This document shows positions 42,574 to 50,879 of a DNA stretch of 64,000 bases, piece after piece; positions within the stretch are counted from its first letter, which is position 1, and each line of letters starts with the position of its first letter. The notes beneath the pieces are model-generated. The model did no database searches. It was not told the origin of the DNA and saw only the letters and a list, made by a program, of their open reading frames with translations. A program made the position numbers and the translations under genes. Source of the DNA: a virus. The stretch spans positions 117,935 through 181,934 of IMG/VR virus record IMGVR_UViG_3300020463_002275; one strand, given 5' to 3'.

Positions 42574-43727
42574 TAATTATCTGCCTTAGGTCTAAGTGCT
42601 TTTGATAGACTCTGTTTTTCTTTAACAGTTTCACCACCGATTTGGTCTGTGTTAGTATTGTTAATAAACGTAGTCTTTTGTGTATTACGTGTATCAGTAT
42701 TTGATAAATCTACTCTTACGCCATCTTGTAATTTTATCCAACGATTGCCATCATATCTAAATAACCTTTTAGGTGAAAAGTCTGTTCTCAAAAAATAATC
42801 TCCATCTTCTGGCACTGTTGGAAAACTTATACCCATACCATAAGGCGATCCATTGTTACCTTCAACGCCCAATAAGTAACCTTGATATCCTGCTCTATCA
42901 GGACGGTCGTTAATCATATCGGTTGTTGTACCTATATTACTTGCATCTATATCTGTTTCATCTGCGGTTTTCAGTGCAACAGTACCATCTGCATTTGTTG
43001 CTAAAGTATAGTAATGACTTATATCGTAACCTGACTTTTTAGAATCTGCTTCTGCTTGAGCAAGTACAGAGTTATTAATATTCATTTCTTTTTCATAAGT
43101 TGATAACACATCTCTTAATGTTTCAGTTGTTCCTTCTTGTGCAGGTAAATCAAGTATTTCTTTAAATTCTTGTGAATCAACAATCTGTTTTAATTTAATT
43201 CTGTATAAATGCGGATACCATGTAGGTGAAAATCCTTCTGCGGCTCTGTTTACATCTTCAACTACATAAAATCTTTTTAGTGCATACGAATAATCATTAG
43301 CCGCATATTCGTCCTTCAAATGTGGCAGTTCAATAACATCACCACTCATAATTTTTCTACCAAGTGTCTTTACACTATTATTAATATGTATTGTCATAAA
43401 CAATGTATCATTTTGTAAAAACAAACCAAATTGACTCATATCAAAGTCAATATCTTGTACATTATAAATTCCACGCATCATGTAAATGTCAGGATCGTAT
43501 TTGCGATCTCTATTTTCTAAGAATAACATGTCTTGAATGTTTGTTTCTTTTACAGCATCGTAACGTGGCTGGTCAGCAGTTGCATCTGCTTCATCAGGAT
43601 TATTTGGGCCTAAATACTTGTGTACGAATATATCAGTTCCGCCCACAGTAAACATTTCATGGATTTGCTTGTCCATAAATGCGTAATCATTGCCCTTTTC
43701 TGGTTTATATAAGGATAGTCTTGGCAT
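42573..43727 (-). CDS. 14: gp14-like neck protein
   Basis: 384 residues from the chosen ATG at 43727 (MPRLSLYKPEKGN). This start lies 5 nt after a minus-strand late box, exactly the spacing of three other late genes. ATG at 43733 and TTG at 43751 are upstream in-frame options that overlap the promoter. The T4 gp14 core can be followed as QIHEMFTVGGTDIFVHKYLG, NIQDMLFLENRDRKYDPDIY, DMSQFGLFLQNDTLFMTI and SGDVIELPHL. The C-terminal part adds a module PEDGDYFLRTDFSPKRLFRY plus DGNRWIKLQ. Head-neck completion protein acting with gp13. Confidence 0.82.
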   Translation of the reverse strand: MPRLSLYKPEKGNDYAFMDKQIHEMFTVGGTDIFVHKYLGPNNPDEADATADQPRYDAVKETNIQDMLFLENRDRKYDPDIYMMRGIYNVQDIDFDMSQFGLFLQNDTLFMTIHINNSVKTLGRKIMSGDVIELPHLKDEYAANDYSYALKRFYVVEDVNRAAEGFSPTWYPHLYRIKLKQIVDSQEFKEILDLPAQEGTTETLRDVLSTYEKEMNINNSVLAQAEADSKKSGYDISHYYTLATNADGTVALKTADETDIDASNIGTTTDMINDRPDRAGYQGYLLGVEGNNGSPYGMGISFPTVPEDGDYFLRTDFSPKRLFRYDGNRWIKLQDGVRVDLSNTDTRNTQKTTFINNTNTDQIGGETVKEKQSLSKALRPKADN

Positions 43728-43732
43728 ACACA

Positions 43733-43739
43733 TATTTAT
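43733..43739 (-). promoter_or_regulatory. Late promoter for gp14-gp15, start codon 5 nt downstream
   Basis: GATAAATA on the minus strand, then TGTGT and ATG at 43727. No Shine-Dalgarno site can be placed between box and ATG, so the transcript should be leaderless. Confidence 0.72.
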
Positions 43740-43757
43740 CGTAAGAGACAACTATCG

Positions 43758-43764
43758 ATAAATA
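43758..43764 (+). promoter_or_regulatory. Late promoter for gp13
   Basis: GATAAATAC, 18 nt before the ATG at 43783, with GTGGAG (43768-43773) as the ribosome site. Diverges from the gp14 late promoter, box-to-box distance 18 nt. Confidence 0.72.
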
Positions 43765-43782
43765 CTAGTGGAGACTTTACAT

Positions 43783-44541
43783 ATGGCTACATTAGCAACC
43801 AAAAAACAAGAAGTATACGATTACGTCTATGCACTTTTAGGCGGAGGCATGGTAGATGTTGAACTAGATCCGGTTCATTATGAAACTGCACTTGGCAAAG
43901 CCTTATCAAAATTTAGACAACGTAGTGATAATTCAGTAGAAGAATCTTACATGTTCATGCCAACAGTTGAAGATCAAAATACATATGTATTACCAGAAAA
44001 TGTTATTGAAGTGAGAAGAATATTTAGACGTTCAATAGGATCACGTTCAGGTGGTGGTGATGGCGGTACATTGTTTGAACCATTTAATATGGCATACACA
44101 AATACCTATTTGTTAAGTTCATCTAATATGGGCGGATTAGCAACTTATGATATGTTCAGTCAATATCAAGAATTAGTAGGTAGAATGTTTGGTTCATATA
44201 TTGAATTTAAATGGAATACTACTACAAAAGAACTTACAATGTTACAACGTCCAAGAACACAAGAAACATTACTATTACTTGCATATAATTACAGACCCGA
44301 TGAACAATTATTATCAGACTACTTAGCAAGTCAGTGGATAAAAGATTATACTGTAGCAACTTGTAAATTTATGCTAGGAGAAGCACGTAGTAAGTTTGCA
44401 CAAATAGCAGGACCACAAGGTGGTAGTTCTTTAAACGGTGATGCACTAAAAGCAGAAGCAACAGCAGAGTTAGAAAAACTTGAAATGGATGTATCACAAC
44501 AAGTAGCAGGCGGTATGGGCTACGGCTTTACAATAGGCTAA
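43783..44541 (+). CDS. 13: gp13-like neck protein
   Basis: 252 residues from ATG 43783. A GTG five codons upstream is in frame but lies within the Shine-Dalgarno GTGGAG. Similar to T4 gp13 in its N-terminal helix and MVDVELDPVHYETALGKALS, followed by YVLPENVIEVRRIFRRS, FGSYIEFKWNTTTKELTML and WIKDYTVATCKFMLGEARSK. It ends in a Gly-rich tail. Forms the neck with gp14, whose gene is divergently transcribed here rather than directly downstream as in the T4 order. Confidence 0.85.
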   Translation: MATLATKKQEVYDYVYALLGGGMVDVELDPVHYETALGKALSKFRQRSDNSVEESYMFMPTVEDQNTYVLPENVIEVRRIFRRSIGSRSGGGDGGTLFEPFNMAYTNTYLLSSSNMGGLATYDMFSQYQELVGRMFGSYIEFKWNTTTKELTMLQRPRTQETLLLLAYNYRPDEQLLSDYLASQWIKDYTVATCKFMLGEARSKFAQIAGPQGGSSLNGDALKAEATAELEKLEMDVSQQVAGGMGYGFTIG

Positions 44542-44550
44542 AAATAATTC

Positions 44551-44579
44551 TTGACAAAATGGAATATTGATAGTATTAT
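44551..44579 (+). promoter_or_regulatory. Sigma70 promoter for the oxygenase/kinase operon
   Basis: TTGACA (44551-44556), a 17-nt spacer, TATTAT (44574-44579), then 6 nt to the ATG at 44586. The expected transcription start coincides with the start codon, and no Shine-Dalgarno is present. Confidence 0.82.
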
Positions 44580-44585
44580 TATACT

Positions 44586-45230
44586 ATGCATTATGAAGTC
44601 ACACCCCTATTCTCTACACCTTTATTGAAAACACATATCGGCCCATTAGATCCAATTACACTTGCTTGGTTAAAGCGTTTAGAATGTCCTGATAGTTCTG
44701 TAGCACAATATGGCAATGAAGACCACTTACCAGCGTCAGAGCGAGGATTTGATGTGTTAAACCAGCCAAAATTAAGCAACTTACAAACACTTATAAAAAA
44801 AGCAGTAGATCATTTTACGTACAATGTATTAGATGTAACTGATGATACTGAATTTGTTTTAACTACTAGTTGGATTAACAAAATGAATACAGGTAGCGAT
44901 ATAGGATTGCATAATCATGCAAATTCTTTGATAAGTGGAGTATATTATCCTGAAGTAGGAGAGCAATCTAATCCTATTACGTTTAGAAAAAATAGGCAAC
45001 ATTTAAATTCATTTCCAGAACATCTACGCCCTAATACTAAAGAAAATTGGAGCCAATATACTGTAGGAGCATGGACAGTAAAACCCATGACAGGAGACTG
45101 TTTAATTTTTCCTAGCCACTTAGAGCATGAGGTTGCACTCAGTAATGATAAACACAATAGATATAGTTTGGCTTTTAATTATTTTCCTAAAGGCAAACTA
45201 GGAAAAAACTCAGTTAGGGTAAACATATGA
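44586..45230 (+). CDS. Putative 2OG-Fe(II) oxygenase (TIGR02466-type)
   Basis: 214 residues. The N-terminal YEVTPLFSTPLLKTHIG is the usual opening of this family. SWINKMNTGSDIGLHNHANS followed by LISGVYYPE gives the first iron-ligand region, and GDCLIFPSHLEHEV with NRYSLAFNYFP gives the distal His and the 2OG-binding Arg. First gene of a 4-nt-overlap operon (ATGA) with its paralogue and a dNMP kinase. An early sigma70 promoter with leaderless geometry precedes it. The substrate is unknown. Confidence 0.8.
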   Translation: MHYEVTPLFSTPLLKTHIGPLDPITLAWLKRLECPDSSVAQYGNEDHLPASERGFDVLNQPKLSNLQTLIKKAVDHFTYNVLDVTDDTEFVLTTSWINKMNTGSDIGLHNHANSLISGVYYPEVGEQSNPITFRKNRQHLNSFPEHLRPNTKENWSQYTVGAWTVKPMTGDCLIFPSHLEHEVALSNDKHNRYSLAFNYFPKGKLGKNSVRVNI

Positions 45231-45844
45231 AATATCAAACCACACCTTTATTTTCAATTCCTTTATTTTATGCAAATATAGGAACAGTAGATCCTGCAAC
45301 AATGGCATGGATTGAAAATTTAGATTATCCTGATGAGGCGGCCGGGCATGATCATACATCAGACAAGTATGTATTAAACAATCCAAAATTAACATCACTA
45401 AAAGAGGACATACAAAATGCTTGTGATATTTTTGTAAAAGACGAACTTAAGGTAAATGACGATGTACATTTTGAAATGCAAAACAGTTGGATTAATAAAC
45501 ATTCAGCAAATGAACAAAACACATTACACTGGCATAGTAATGCTATGATTAGTGGAGTATACTATATTCAAAATGAACCTAATGCAGGAGATATTGTTTT
45601 CCAAAAATCACACTTATATTACAATTTATTTCATGATACTGTTAGAGTGTCTTTTAAAGAACCTACTCAATATAACACAAATGAATTTTACATATCACCC
45701 AAGTCAGGAGACTTAGTTATGTTTCCTAGTCATTTGGAACACATGGTTACCCCAAATCAAACAACAACTCCACGATACAGTTTGGCATTTAATTTCTTTG
45801 CTAGGGGGACTGTAGGCGGAGGTACATCGGAACTTAAATTATGA
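45227..45844 (+). CDS. Putative 2OG-Fe(II) oxygenase (TIGR02466-type), tandem paralogue
   Basis: 205 residues. Same order of motifs as the preceding gene: YQTTPLFSIPLFYANIG, SWINKHSANEQNTLHWHSNA followed by MISGVYY, then GDLVMFPSHLEHMV and PRYSLAFNFF. Overlaps its neighbours by 4 nt on each side. The two copies are clearly diverged, so the duplication is old, and each keeps the iron and 2OG residues, so both are probably active. Confidence 0.8.
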   Translation: MKYQTTPLFSIPLFYANIGTVDPATMAWIENLDYPDEAAGHDHTSDKYVLNNPKLTSLKEDIQNACDIFVKDELKVNDDVHFEMQNSWINKHSANEQNTLHWHSNAMISGVYYIQNEPNAGDIVFQKSHLYYNLFHDTVRVSFKEPTQYNTNEFYISPKSGDLVMFPSHLEHMVTPNQTTTPRYSLAFNFFARGTVGGGTSELKL

Positions 45845-46452
45845 TAATTGGAATATGCGGCTTAATAGGCTGTGGTAAAGGAACAGTAGGCGATATCTTA
45901 GTTGAAAATCACGGATTTACAAAACTAAGTTTTGCTGACAAATTAAAAGATGGTGTTGCAACAGTATTCAATTGGGATCGTGCTATGCTTGAAGGAGATA
46001 CAGTAGAAAGTAGAGAATGGCGTGAAACACAAGATGACTTTTGGACTAAAGAGACAGGTAGAACAATTACTCCAAGATTAGTATTACAAGAATTTGGTAC
46101 TGATTGTATGCGTAATGGATTTGATAACGGTATTTGGGTAAGTTTAGTAAAGCAAGAACTTGTTAGATATCCAAATAAAAACTTTGTTATTCCTGATGTA
46201 AGATTTCCAAATGAAGCAAATATGATCAAAAGCATACATGGAGAAGTATGGCGTGTTAGGCGTGGACAAGATCCTGTATGGATGCGTATGTACCAAGATA
46301 TTGGCGTTGAACCTAAAGATGTACATGAATCTGAATGGCGTTGGGCTAAAGTAGACTTTAACCATGTAATATATAATGACTTAGGAATAGAGGAACTTAG
46401 AAGTCAGGTAAAAGGTCTCCTTGCTTCCAACGAACACCTTGTTTCTGCATAA
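45841..46452 (+). CDS. 1: Deoxynucleoside monophosphate kinase (T4 gp1-like)
   Basis: 203 residues. P-loop at the N-terminus: IIGICGLIGCGKGTVGDIL. LQEFGTDCMRNGFDNGIWVS, NFVIPDVRFPNEANMIKSIH and VWRVRRGQDP match the phage dNMP kinase family (T4 gp1 is ~241 residues). It would phosphorylate dNMPs to dNDPs for phage DNA synthesis, in keeping with an early operon. The last 56 nt overlap the convergent HNH gene. Confidence 0.85.
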   Translation: MIIGICGLIGCGKGTVGDILVENHGFTKLSFADKLKDGVATVFNWDRAMLEGDTVESREWRETQDDFWTKETGRTITPRLVLQEFGTDCMRNGFDNGIWVSLVKQELVRYPNKNFVIPDVRFPNEANMIKSIHGEVWRVRRGQDPVWMRMYQDIGVEPKDVHESEWRWAKVDFNHVIYNDLGIEELRSQVKGLLASNEHLVSA

Positions 46453-46732
46453 TACGTTGACAGTTTGCACATATAGTTTTTATATTCATTATACTGCAAT
46501 TATCTAAATTACCATCTATATGATATACATTAAATTGCTCATTATGTTTGCTTTGAAATCCACACTTTTCACAACTGTCTTTTTTAACATATCCCCTTTG
46601 CTTCCATTTAGGCACTCCATGCTTTGGACCGTTGCGTAGGCATGCTTCACATTTTTTTCTGTAGTACGTCCGACCATTCTTTTTATAGTTTATAGCCGCA
46701 GGTCTCAGTTTACAATCACATAAAGGTCTCAT
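46397..46732 (-). CDS. HNH endonuclease
   Basis: 111 residues. A treble-clef/HNH pattern: CEACLRNG, DSCEKCGFQSKHNEQFNVYH followed by IDGNLDNCSIMN and KTICANCQ. That gives two CxxC pairs, the H of the YHIDGN loop, Asn and a third Cys pair. It is probably a free-standing homing-type or packaging-associated nuclease; HNH genes near the terminase/sheath region occur in T4-like phages. Convergent with and overlapping the dNMP kinase. Upstream on its strand is a weak late-like GGTAAATA (around 46738-46745) and no convincing sigma70 promoter. Confidence 0.78.
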   Translation of the reverse strand: MRPLCDCKLRPAAINYKKNGRTYYRKKCEACLRNGPKHGVPKWKQRGYVKKDSCEKCGFQSKHNEQFNVYHIDGNLDNCSIMNIKTICANCQRIMQKQGVRWKQGDLLPDF

Positions 46733-46800
46733 GCTGTATTTACCACACCTTTTTGGTCCCTTTTTCTGGTGGTATTATAAGCATTTTAATTTCAATACGC

Positions 46801-46807
46801 ATAAATA
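46801..46807 (+). promoter_or_regulatory. Late promoter for the tail sheath gene
   Basis: GCATAAATAC, 30 nt before the ATG at 46838, with AAGGAG (46825-46830) as ribosome site. Confidence 0.72.
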
Positions 46808-46837
46808 CTACGAACACTTTTATTAAGGAGAAACATT

Positions 46838-49800
46838 ATGGCATTATCATCACCAGGTGTTGAGGTTAAAGTAATTGACGAGAGTTTTTACACCCCATCG
46901 GAACCAGGCACCGTACCAATGATATTTGTTGCTACTGCCCAGGATAAACAAAATGGGGCAGGTACTGGTACAGCACCAGGAACGACGGCGGCAAATGCAG
47001 GTAAACCTTTCTTGGTTACCTCACAAAGAGATTTAGTAGAAACATTCGGAGAACCAACATTTTATACGGATACAAATAATAATCCGATACATGCAGGTGA
47101 ACTTAATGAATATGGTCTACAAGCGGCTTACTCACTATTAGGCGTAAGTAACAGAGCATATGTTGTTAGAGCAGGAATTGATCTTGCAGGACTAACAGCA
47201 AGTGCAGACGCTCCAACAAGCGATCCAGCAAACGGCACATATTGGGTAGATACAGCAAGTACTATCTATGGTATGTTTGAATGGAATTCAGCGGCAGTAA
47301 CTACAACAGGCGGACAGTCATTTAGTTACAAGGCTCCAACAGTAATTACTGACACAACACAATTATTTGGTGAAGTTGCAACAGGCGCACCAAAAACATC
47401 AGTAGGCGCAGTTGGCGACTATGCTATAACAGCGGCAAGTACACTACACAAACTATACTACAAAAATGAAAGTGGTACATGGGTTGAAGTAGGAACTGGC
47501 GCATGGAAAGCAAGTTGGTCTACAGTATCAGGTACTGCTGGTGCTACAACAACTTCAGGTTTGAACTTTACTTTGAACAGTACAACAATAACAGCAAACG
47601 CAACATCCGCAACAGCATTGGCGGCAGTAATTAACGCTTTGAGTATTTCAGGTGTTACTGCAACAGTTGAAGCGGCTAACGATATATTAAGATTACACTC
47701 AACAGGTGTTAATATTGTACTTGCAGAAGGCACAGGCGCATTAAGTGATATGGGTCTTACAGCAGGAACATATGCGGCACCGGCGTTGAATATTGCCCCT
47801 CATACAAGTGTTCCCGAGTTTGGTTCAGGCGATACAACTCCACGTCCAACAGGAAGTATTTGGGCTAAAACTACATCACCTAATAAAGGTGCTAAATGGG
47901 CAATCAAAGTTTGGAATAGTGCTACAAAATTATGGGACACTAAAGATGTTCCGATCTTTAGTACAAACCAATCAGCACTTGCTACATTAGACAAAACAGG
48001 CGGTGGCGTAAATCTTTCAACTGATTCACTTTACATCAAATCTAATGATGCAGAAGCAAGTGATTTAGTTGCTAACTTCAAAGTGTACAAACGTAGTGCA
48101 ACAGGCGCAACTACCGTTACTTCTAGTGCAGTAACAACACAAGCATCTAGTGGCACAGCATCATTTACTCTTCAAGAGTCAATTGTAGGCAGTGCAACAC
48201 TAGCAAGTGCAGTTACAATTTCACAAGCAGTTGATGGTGATGCAGGTGATGCAGATCATATTGCAGGTGCTATTAACTCAGCAGGACTTACAAATGTAAG
48301 TGCAAGCGTTGATAGTTCCAACAGAGTTGTAATTTCACACTCAAAAGGTGGCGACATTAGAATTAAAGACACAAGTGGACACTTAGTACAAATTGGTTTT
48401 AGTACATCAGATACTGCAAACTTATATACTGCTCCAGCAGGCGATACAAGTGCAGACTTTATTGCTACAAACTGGAAAGTGTTATCAGCAACTAATGGAC
48501 CAACTGCTCCTACAGCATTAGCAGTGAATAATACATTATGGTATAATTCAGTTGTTGATGAAGCAGATATTATGATACATAATGGTACTACTTGGGTAGG
48601 TTACCAAGATTCATCTAGCCCTTACTATGCAGTAGGTGCAGGTGATAAGACTGACCCTGCAGGACCAATTGTAAGTGCAACTGAGCCAGTAGCGGCAACA
48701 GGACAGTCAGATGGAACTGGTCTAAAAGATGGTGACATTTGGATTAATACAACAAACATTGACAAGTATCCAGAGATTTATCGCTGGTCACATGCTAAAC
48801 AAGTTTGGGAATTATTAGATTCAAGTGATCAAACAACTCAAGACGGTGTTCTATTTGCAGATGCACGTTGGTCGACAGCAGGTGCAAACAGCAAAGAAGC
48901 AACTATTATTGAGTTACTTACAAGTAACTTCTTAGACTTTGATGCTCCAGATCCTGCACTATATCCAAAAGGCATGATTTTGTTCAATACACGTAGAAGC
49001 GGTTTCAATGTTAAGAAATTTGTACGTAACTACATTGACTTAACAGCAGATAACGGACGTGATGGCGATGCACCAATGAGCGGATACTATCCACACAGAT
49101 GGATTACTGAGTCAGCAAACAACGCAGATGGTTCAGGTAAATTTGGTCAATCAGCACAGAGAGCAGTTGTTGTACAAGCAATGCAATCAATGATTAACAG
49201 CAACCAAGATATTAGAGATGACGAATCAAGAATCTTTAACTTAATGGCGGCACCAGGTTATCCAGAACTAATTGGCGAAATGATTTCATTAAACTATGAC
49301 AGAGGCTTAACAGCATTTGTTGTAGGTGATTCACCAGCAACACTAGATTCAAGTGCTACTGCACTTAACGAATGGGGCACAAACGTTGCTCTTGCAGTTG
49401 AAGACAATAGCGATGGTTTAGTAAGTAGAGATGAATACTTAGGTGTTTATTATCCATGGGGATTCACAAGTGACAACGCTGGTAACAACATTGTTGTTCC
49501 ACCAAGTCACATGATGCTAAGAACTATTGCATTAAGTGATCAAGTTTCGTTTCCATGGTTTGCTCCAGCAGGAACAAGACGTGGTGGAGTTACTAACGCA
49601 ACTGCAACAGGATACATTGATAAGGAAGGCGAATTTGTTTCGATTGCACTAAATGAAGGACAGCGTGATACGCTATTTGGAATTAGTGTTAACCCTATTA
49701 CATTTATTACAGGCGCAGGACTTGTTTGTTTCGGACAGAAAACAAGAGCAAGAAATGCAAGTGCATTAGATAGAGTAAATGTTGCTAGACTTGTAATTTA

Positions 49801-50086
49801 CATGCGTAGTCAACTTAATAAACTTGCTAAACCTTACATCTTTGAGCCAAATGATAAGATCACACGTGATGAAATCAAACAAGCGGCTGAAAGTTTAATG
49901 TTAGAATTAGTAGGTAGTAGAGCACTATATGACTACATAGTGGTTTGTGACGAATCAAACAATACACCAAGTAGAATTGATAGAAACGAACTATACTTAG
50001 ATATAGCAATTGAACCAGTAAAGGCTGTGGAATTCATTTATATTCCATTAAGACTTAAAAATACAGGGGAGATTGCAGGATTATAA
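46838..50086 (+). CDS. 18: Tail sheath protein gp18, greatly enlarged
   Basis: 1082 residues; T4 gp18 is 659. The conserved N-terminus (SSPGVEVKVIDES, TVPMIFVATAQDKQNG, LVETFGEPTFY, RAYVVRAGIDL) and the conserved C-terminal half from ~690 (LSDQVSFPWFAPAGTRRGGV, SRALYDYIVVCDESNNTPSR, VKAVEFIYIPLRLKNTGEI) identify the contractile sheath. Residues ~125-670 are an insertion with two copies of a hook-IN-like module (~243-310 and ~443-530) and four short Trp-rich modules (~125-150, 330-375, 555-600, 620-665, for example DGDIWINTTNIDKYPEIYRW). The insert probably decorates the outer surface of the tail. A terminator follows the gene. Confidence 0.94.
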   Translation: MALSSPGVEVKVIDESFYTPSEPGTVPMIFVATAQDKQNGAGTGTAPGTTAANAGKPFLVTSQRDLVETFGEPTFYTDTNNNPIHAGELNEYGLQAAYSLLGVSNRAYVVRAGIDLAGLTASADAPTSDPANGTYWVDTASTIYGMFEWNSAAVTTTGGQSFSYKAPTVITDTTQLFGEVATGAPKTSVGAVGDYAITAASTLHKLYYKNESGTWVEVGTGAWKASWSTVSGTAGATTTSGLNFTLNSTTITANATSATALAAVINALSISGVTATVEAANDILRLHSTGVNIVLAEGTGALSDMGLTAGTYAAPALNIAPHTSVPEFGSGDTTPRPTGSIWAKTTSPNKGAKWAIKVWNSATKLWDTKDVPIFSTNQSALATLDKTGGGVNLSTDSLYIKSNDAEASDLVANFKVYKRSATGATTVTSSAVTTQASSGTASFTLQESIVGSATLASAVTISQAVDGDAGDADHIAGAINSAGLTNVSASVDSSNRVVISHSKGGDIRIKDTSGHLVQIGFSTSDTANLYTAPAGDTSADFIATNWKVLSATNGPTAPTALAVNNTLWYNSVVDEADIMIHNGTTWVGYQDSSSPYYAVGAGDKTDPAGPIVSATEPVAATGQSDGTGLKDGDIWINTTNIDKYPEIYRWSHAKQVWELLDSSDQTTQDGVLFADARWSTAGANSKEATIIELLTSNFLDFDAPDPALYPKGMILFNTRRSGFNVKKFVRNYIDLTADNGRDGDAPMSGYYPHRWITESANNADGSGKFGQSAQRAVVVQAMQSMINSNQDIRDDESRIFNLMAAPGYPELIGEMISLNYDRGLTAFVVGDSPATLDSSATALNEWGTNVALAVEDNSDGLVSRDEYLGVYYPWGFTSDNAGNNIVVPPSHMMLRTIALSDQVSFPWFAPAGTRRGGVTNATATGYIDKEGEFVSIALNEGQRDTLFGISVNPITFITGAGLVCFGQKTRARNASALDRVNVARLVIYMRSQLNKLAKPYIFEPNDKITRDEIKQAAESLMLELVGSRALYDYIVVCDESNNTPSRIDRNELYLDIAIEPVKAVEFIYIPLRLKNTGEIAGL

Positions 50087-50094
50087 TTCATAAA

Positions 50095-50121
50095 ATGAGC
50101 CCCTGCAATATGGGGCTCGTT
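50095..50121 (+). terminator. Hairpin terminator after the sheath gene
   Basis: GAGCCCC (50097-50103) pairs with GGGGCTC (50112-50118) around an 8-nt loop. The T-run is short, so termination may be partial. A new late promoter follows at once. Confidence 0.65.
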
Positions 50122-50125
50122 AATG

Positions 50126-50132
50126 ATAAATA
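50126..50132 (+). promoter_or_regulatory. Late promoter for the tail tube gene
   Basis: GATAAATAC, 22 nt before the ATG at 50155, with AGGAG at 50141-50145. Confidence 0.75.
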
Positions 50133-50154
50133 CTTGTAACAGGAGTAAAACATT

Positions 50155-50784
50155 ATGGCAATTTCAACACTCTCAAAAATTACAGTACCACTAGCGAGCG
50201 ACGCGAGTTCATCAACACAAGGTTTGTTGATGCCAAAACTACAGTATCGCTTTAGAGTGACACTTGAGAACTTTGGTGTATCAACACCAACAACAGAACT
50301 AACAAAACAGGTAATTGATGTAACACGCCCTACAGTAAACTTTGAGGAATTAGAAATTCCAGTTTACAACAGTAGAGCATACCTAGCAGGACGTCCTGTT
50401 TGGGAACCAATTACATTAAACTTAAGAGAAGATGTTAACAACAGTGTACAAAAACTAGTTGGCGAACAACTTCAGAAACAATTTGACTTTTTCGAACAGT
50501 CAAGTGCGGCATCAGGTATTGATTACAAATACACAACACGTATTGAAATCTTAGATGGTGGTAACGGTGCTAACACACCAAACGTACTAGAAACATTCGA
50601 GTTATACGGTTGCTTTATCCAAAATGCAAACTATAACACACTAGCATATAGTTCAAATGAACCAGTAACTATTGCATTAGCAATGCGTTATGACAACGCT
50701 ATCCAAACACCACAAGGTGATGGAATAGGTACAGCAGTTGGTAGAACTATTAACAGCCTAGTAACAGGTGGTGGCGGACTATAA
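50155..50784 (+). CDS. 19: Tail tube protein gp19
   Basis: 209 residues; T4 gp19 is 163. A tube-fold pattern: MPKLQYRFRVTLENFG, VIDVTRPTVNFEELEIPVYN, WEPITLNLREDVNNSV and EPVTIALAMRYDNAIQ. It is directly downstream of the sheath gene, as in T4 and its relatives, but with its own promoter and terminator, so tube and sheath levels can be set separately. A strong terminator follows at 50814. Confidence 0.9.
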   Translation: MAISTLSKITVPLASDASSSTQGLLMPKLQYRFRVTLENFGVSTPTTELTKQVIDVTRPTVNFEELEIPVYNSRAYLAGRPVWEPITLNLREDVNNSVQKLVGEQLQKQFDFFEQSSAASGIDYKYTTRIEILDGGNGANTPNVLETFELYGCFIQNANYNTLAYSSNEPVTIALAMRYDNAIQTPQGDGIGTAVGRTINSLVTGGGGL

Positions 50785-50813
50785 TAGACCGTACAATATT
50801 GCCATAGTATTAT

Positions 50814-50840
50814 AAAAGGGTGGCTTAGGTCACCCTTTTT
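50814..50840 (+). terminator. Rho-independent terminator after the tube gene
   Basis: AAAAGGGTG (50814-50822) pairs with CACCCTTTT (50831-50839) with an 8-nt loop and a run of T. It separates the tube gene from the next late unit. Confidence 0.85.
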
Positions 50841-50867
50841 CATTTTATACGCACTTTTCTTTTAAGG

Positions 50868-50874
50868 ATAAATA
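50868..50874 (+). promoter_or_regulatory. Late promoter with start codon 5 nt downstream
   Basis: ATAAATA followed by TTTGT and the ATG at 50880. An AAGGA sequence (50864-50868) lies upstream of the expected transcription start, so it cannot act as a ribosome site in this transcript. Confidence 0.72.
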
Positions 50875-50879
50875 TTTGT

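Noticed and set aside
43728-43751. TTG at 43751 as the start of gp14
   Set aside because: It lies upstream of the late box, so a late transcript would not contain it; ATG 43727 has the repeated N5 spacing.
46774-46779. Minus-strand TATAAT as a sigma70 promoter of the HNH gene
   Set aside because: No acceptable -35 hexamer stands 16-18 nt upstream; kept only as a weak possibility.
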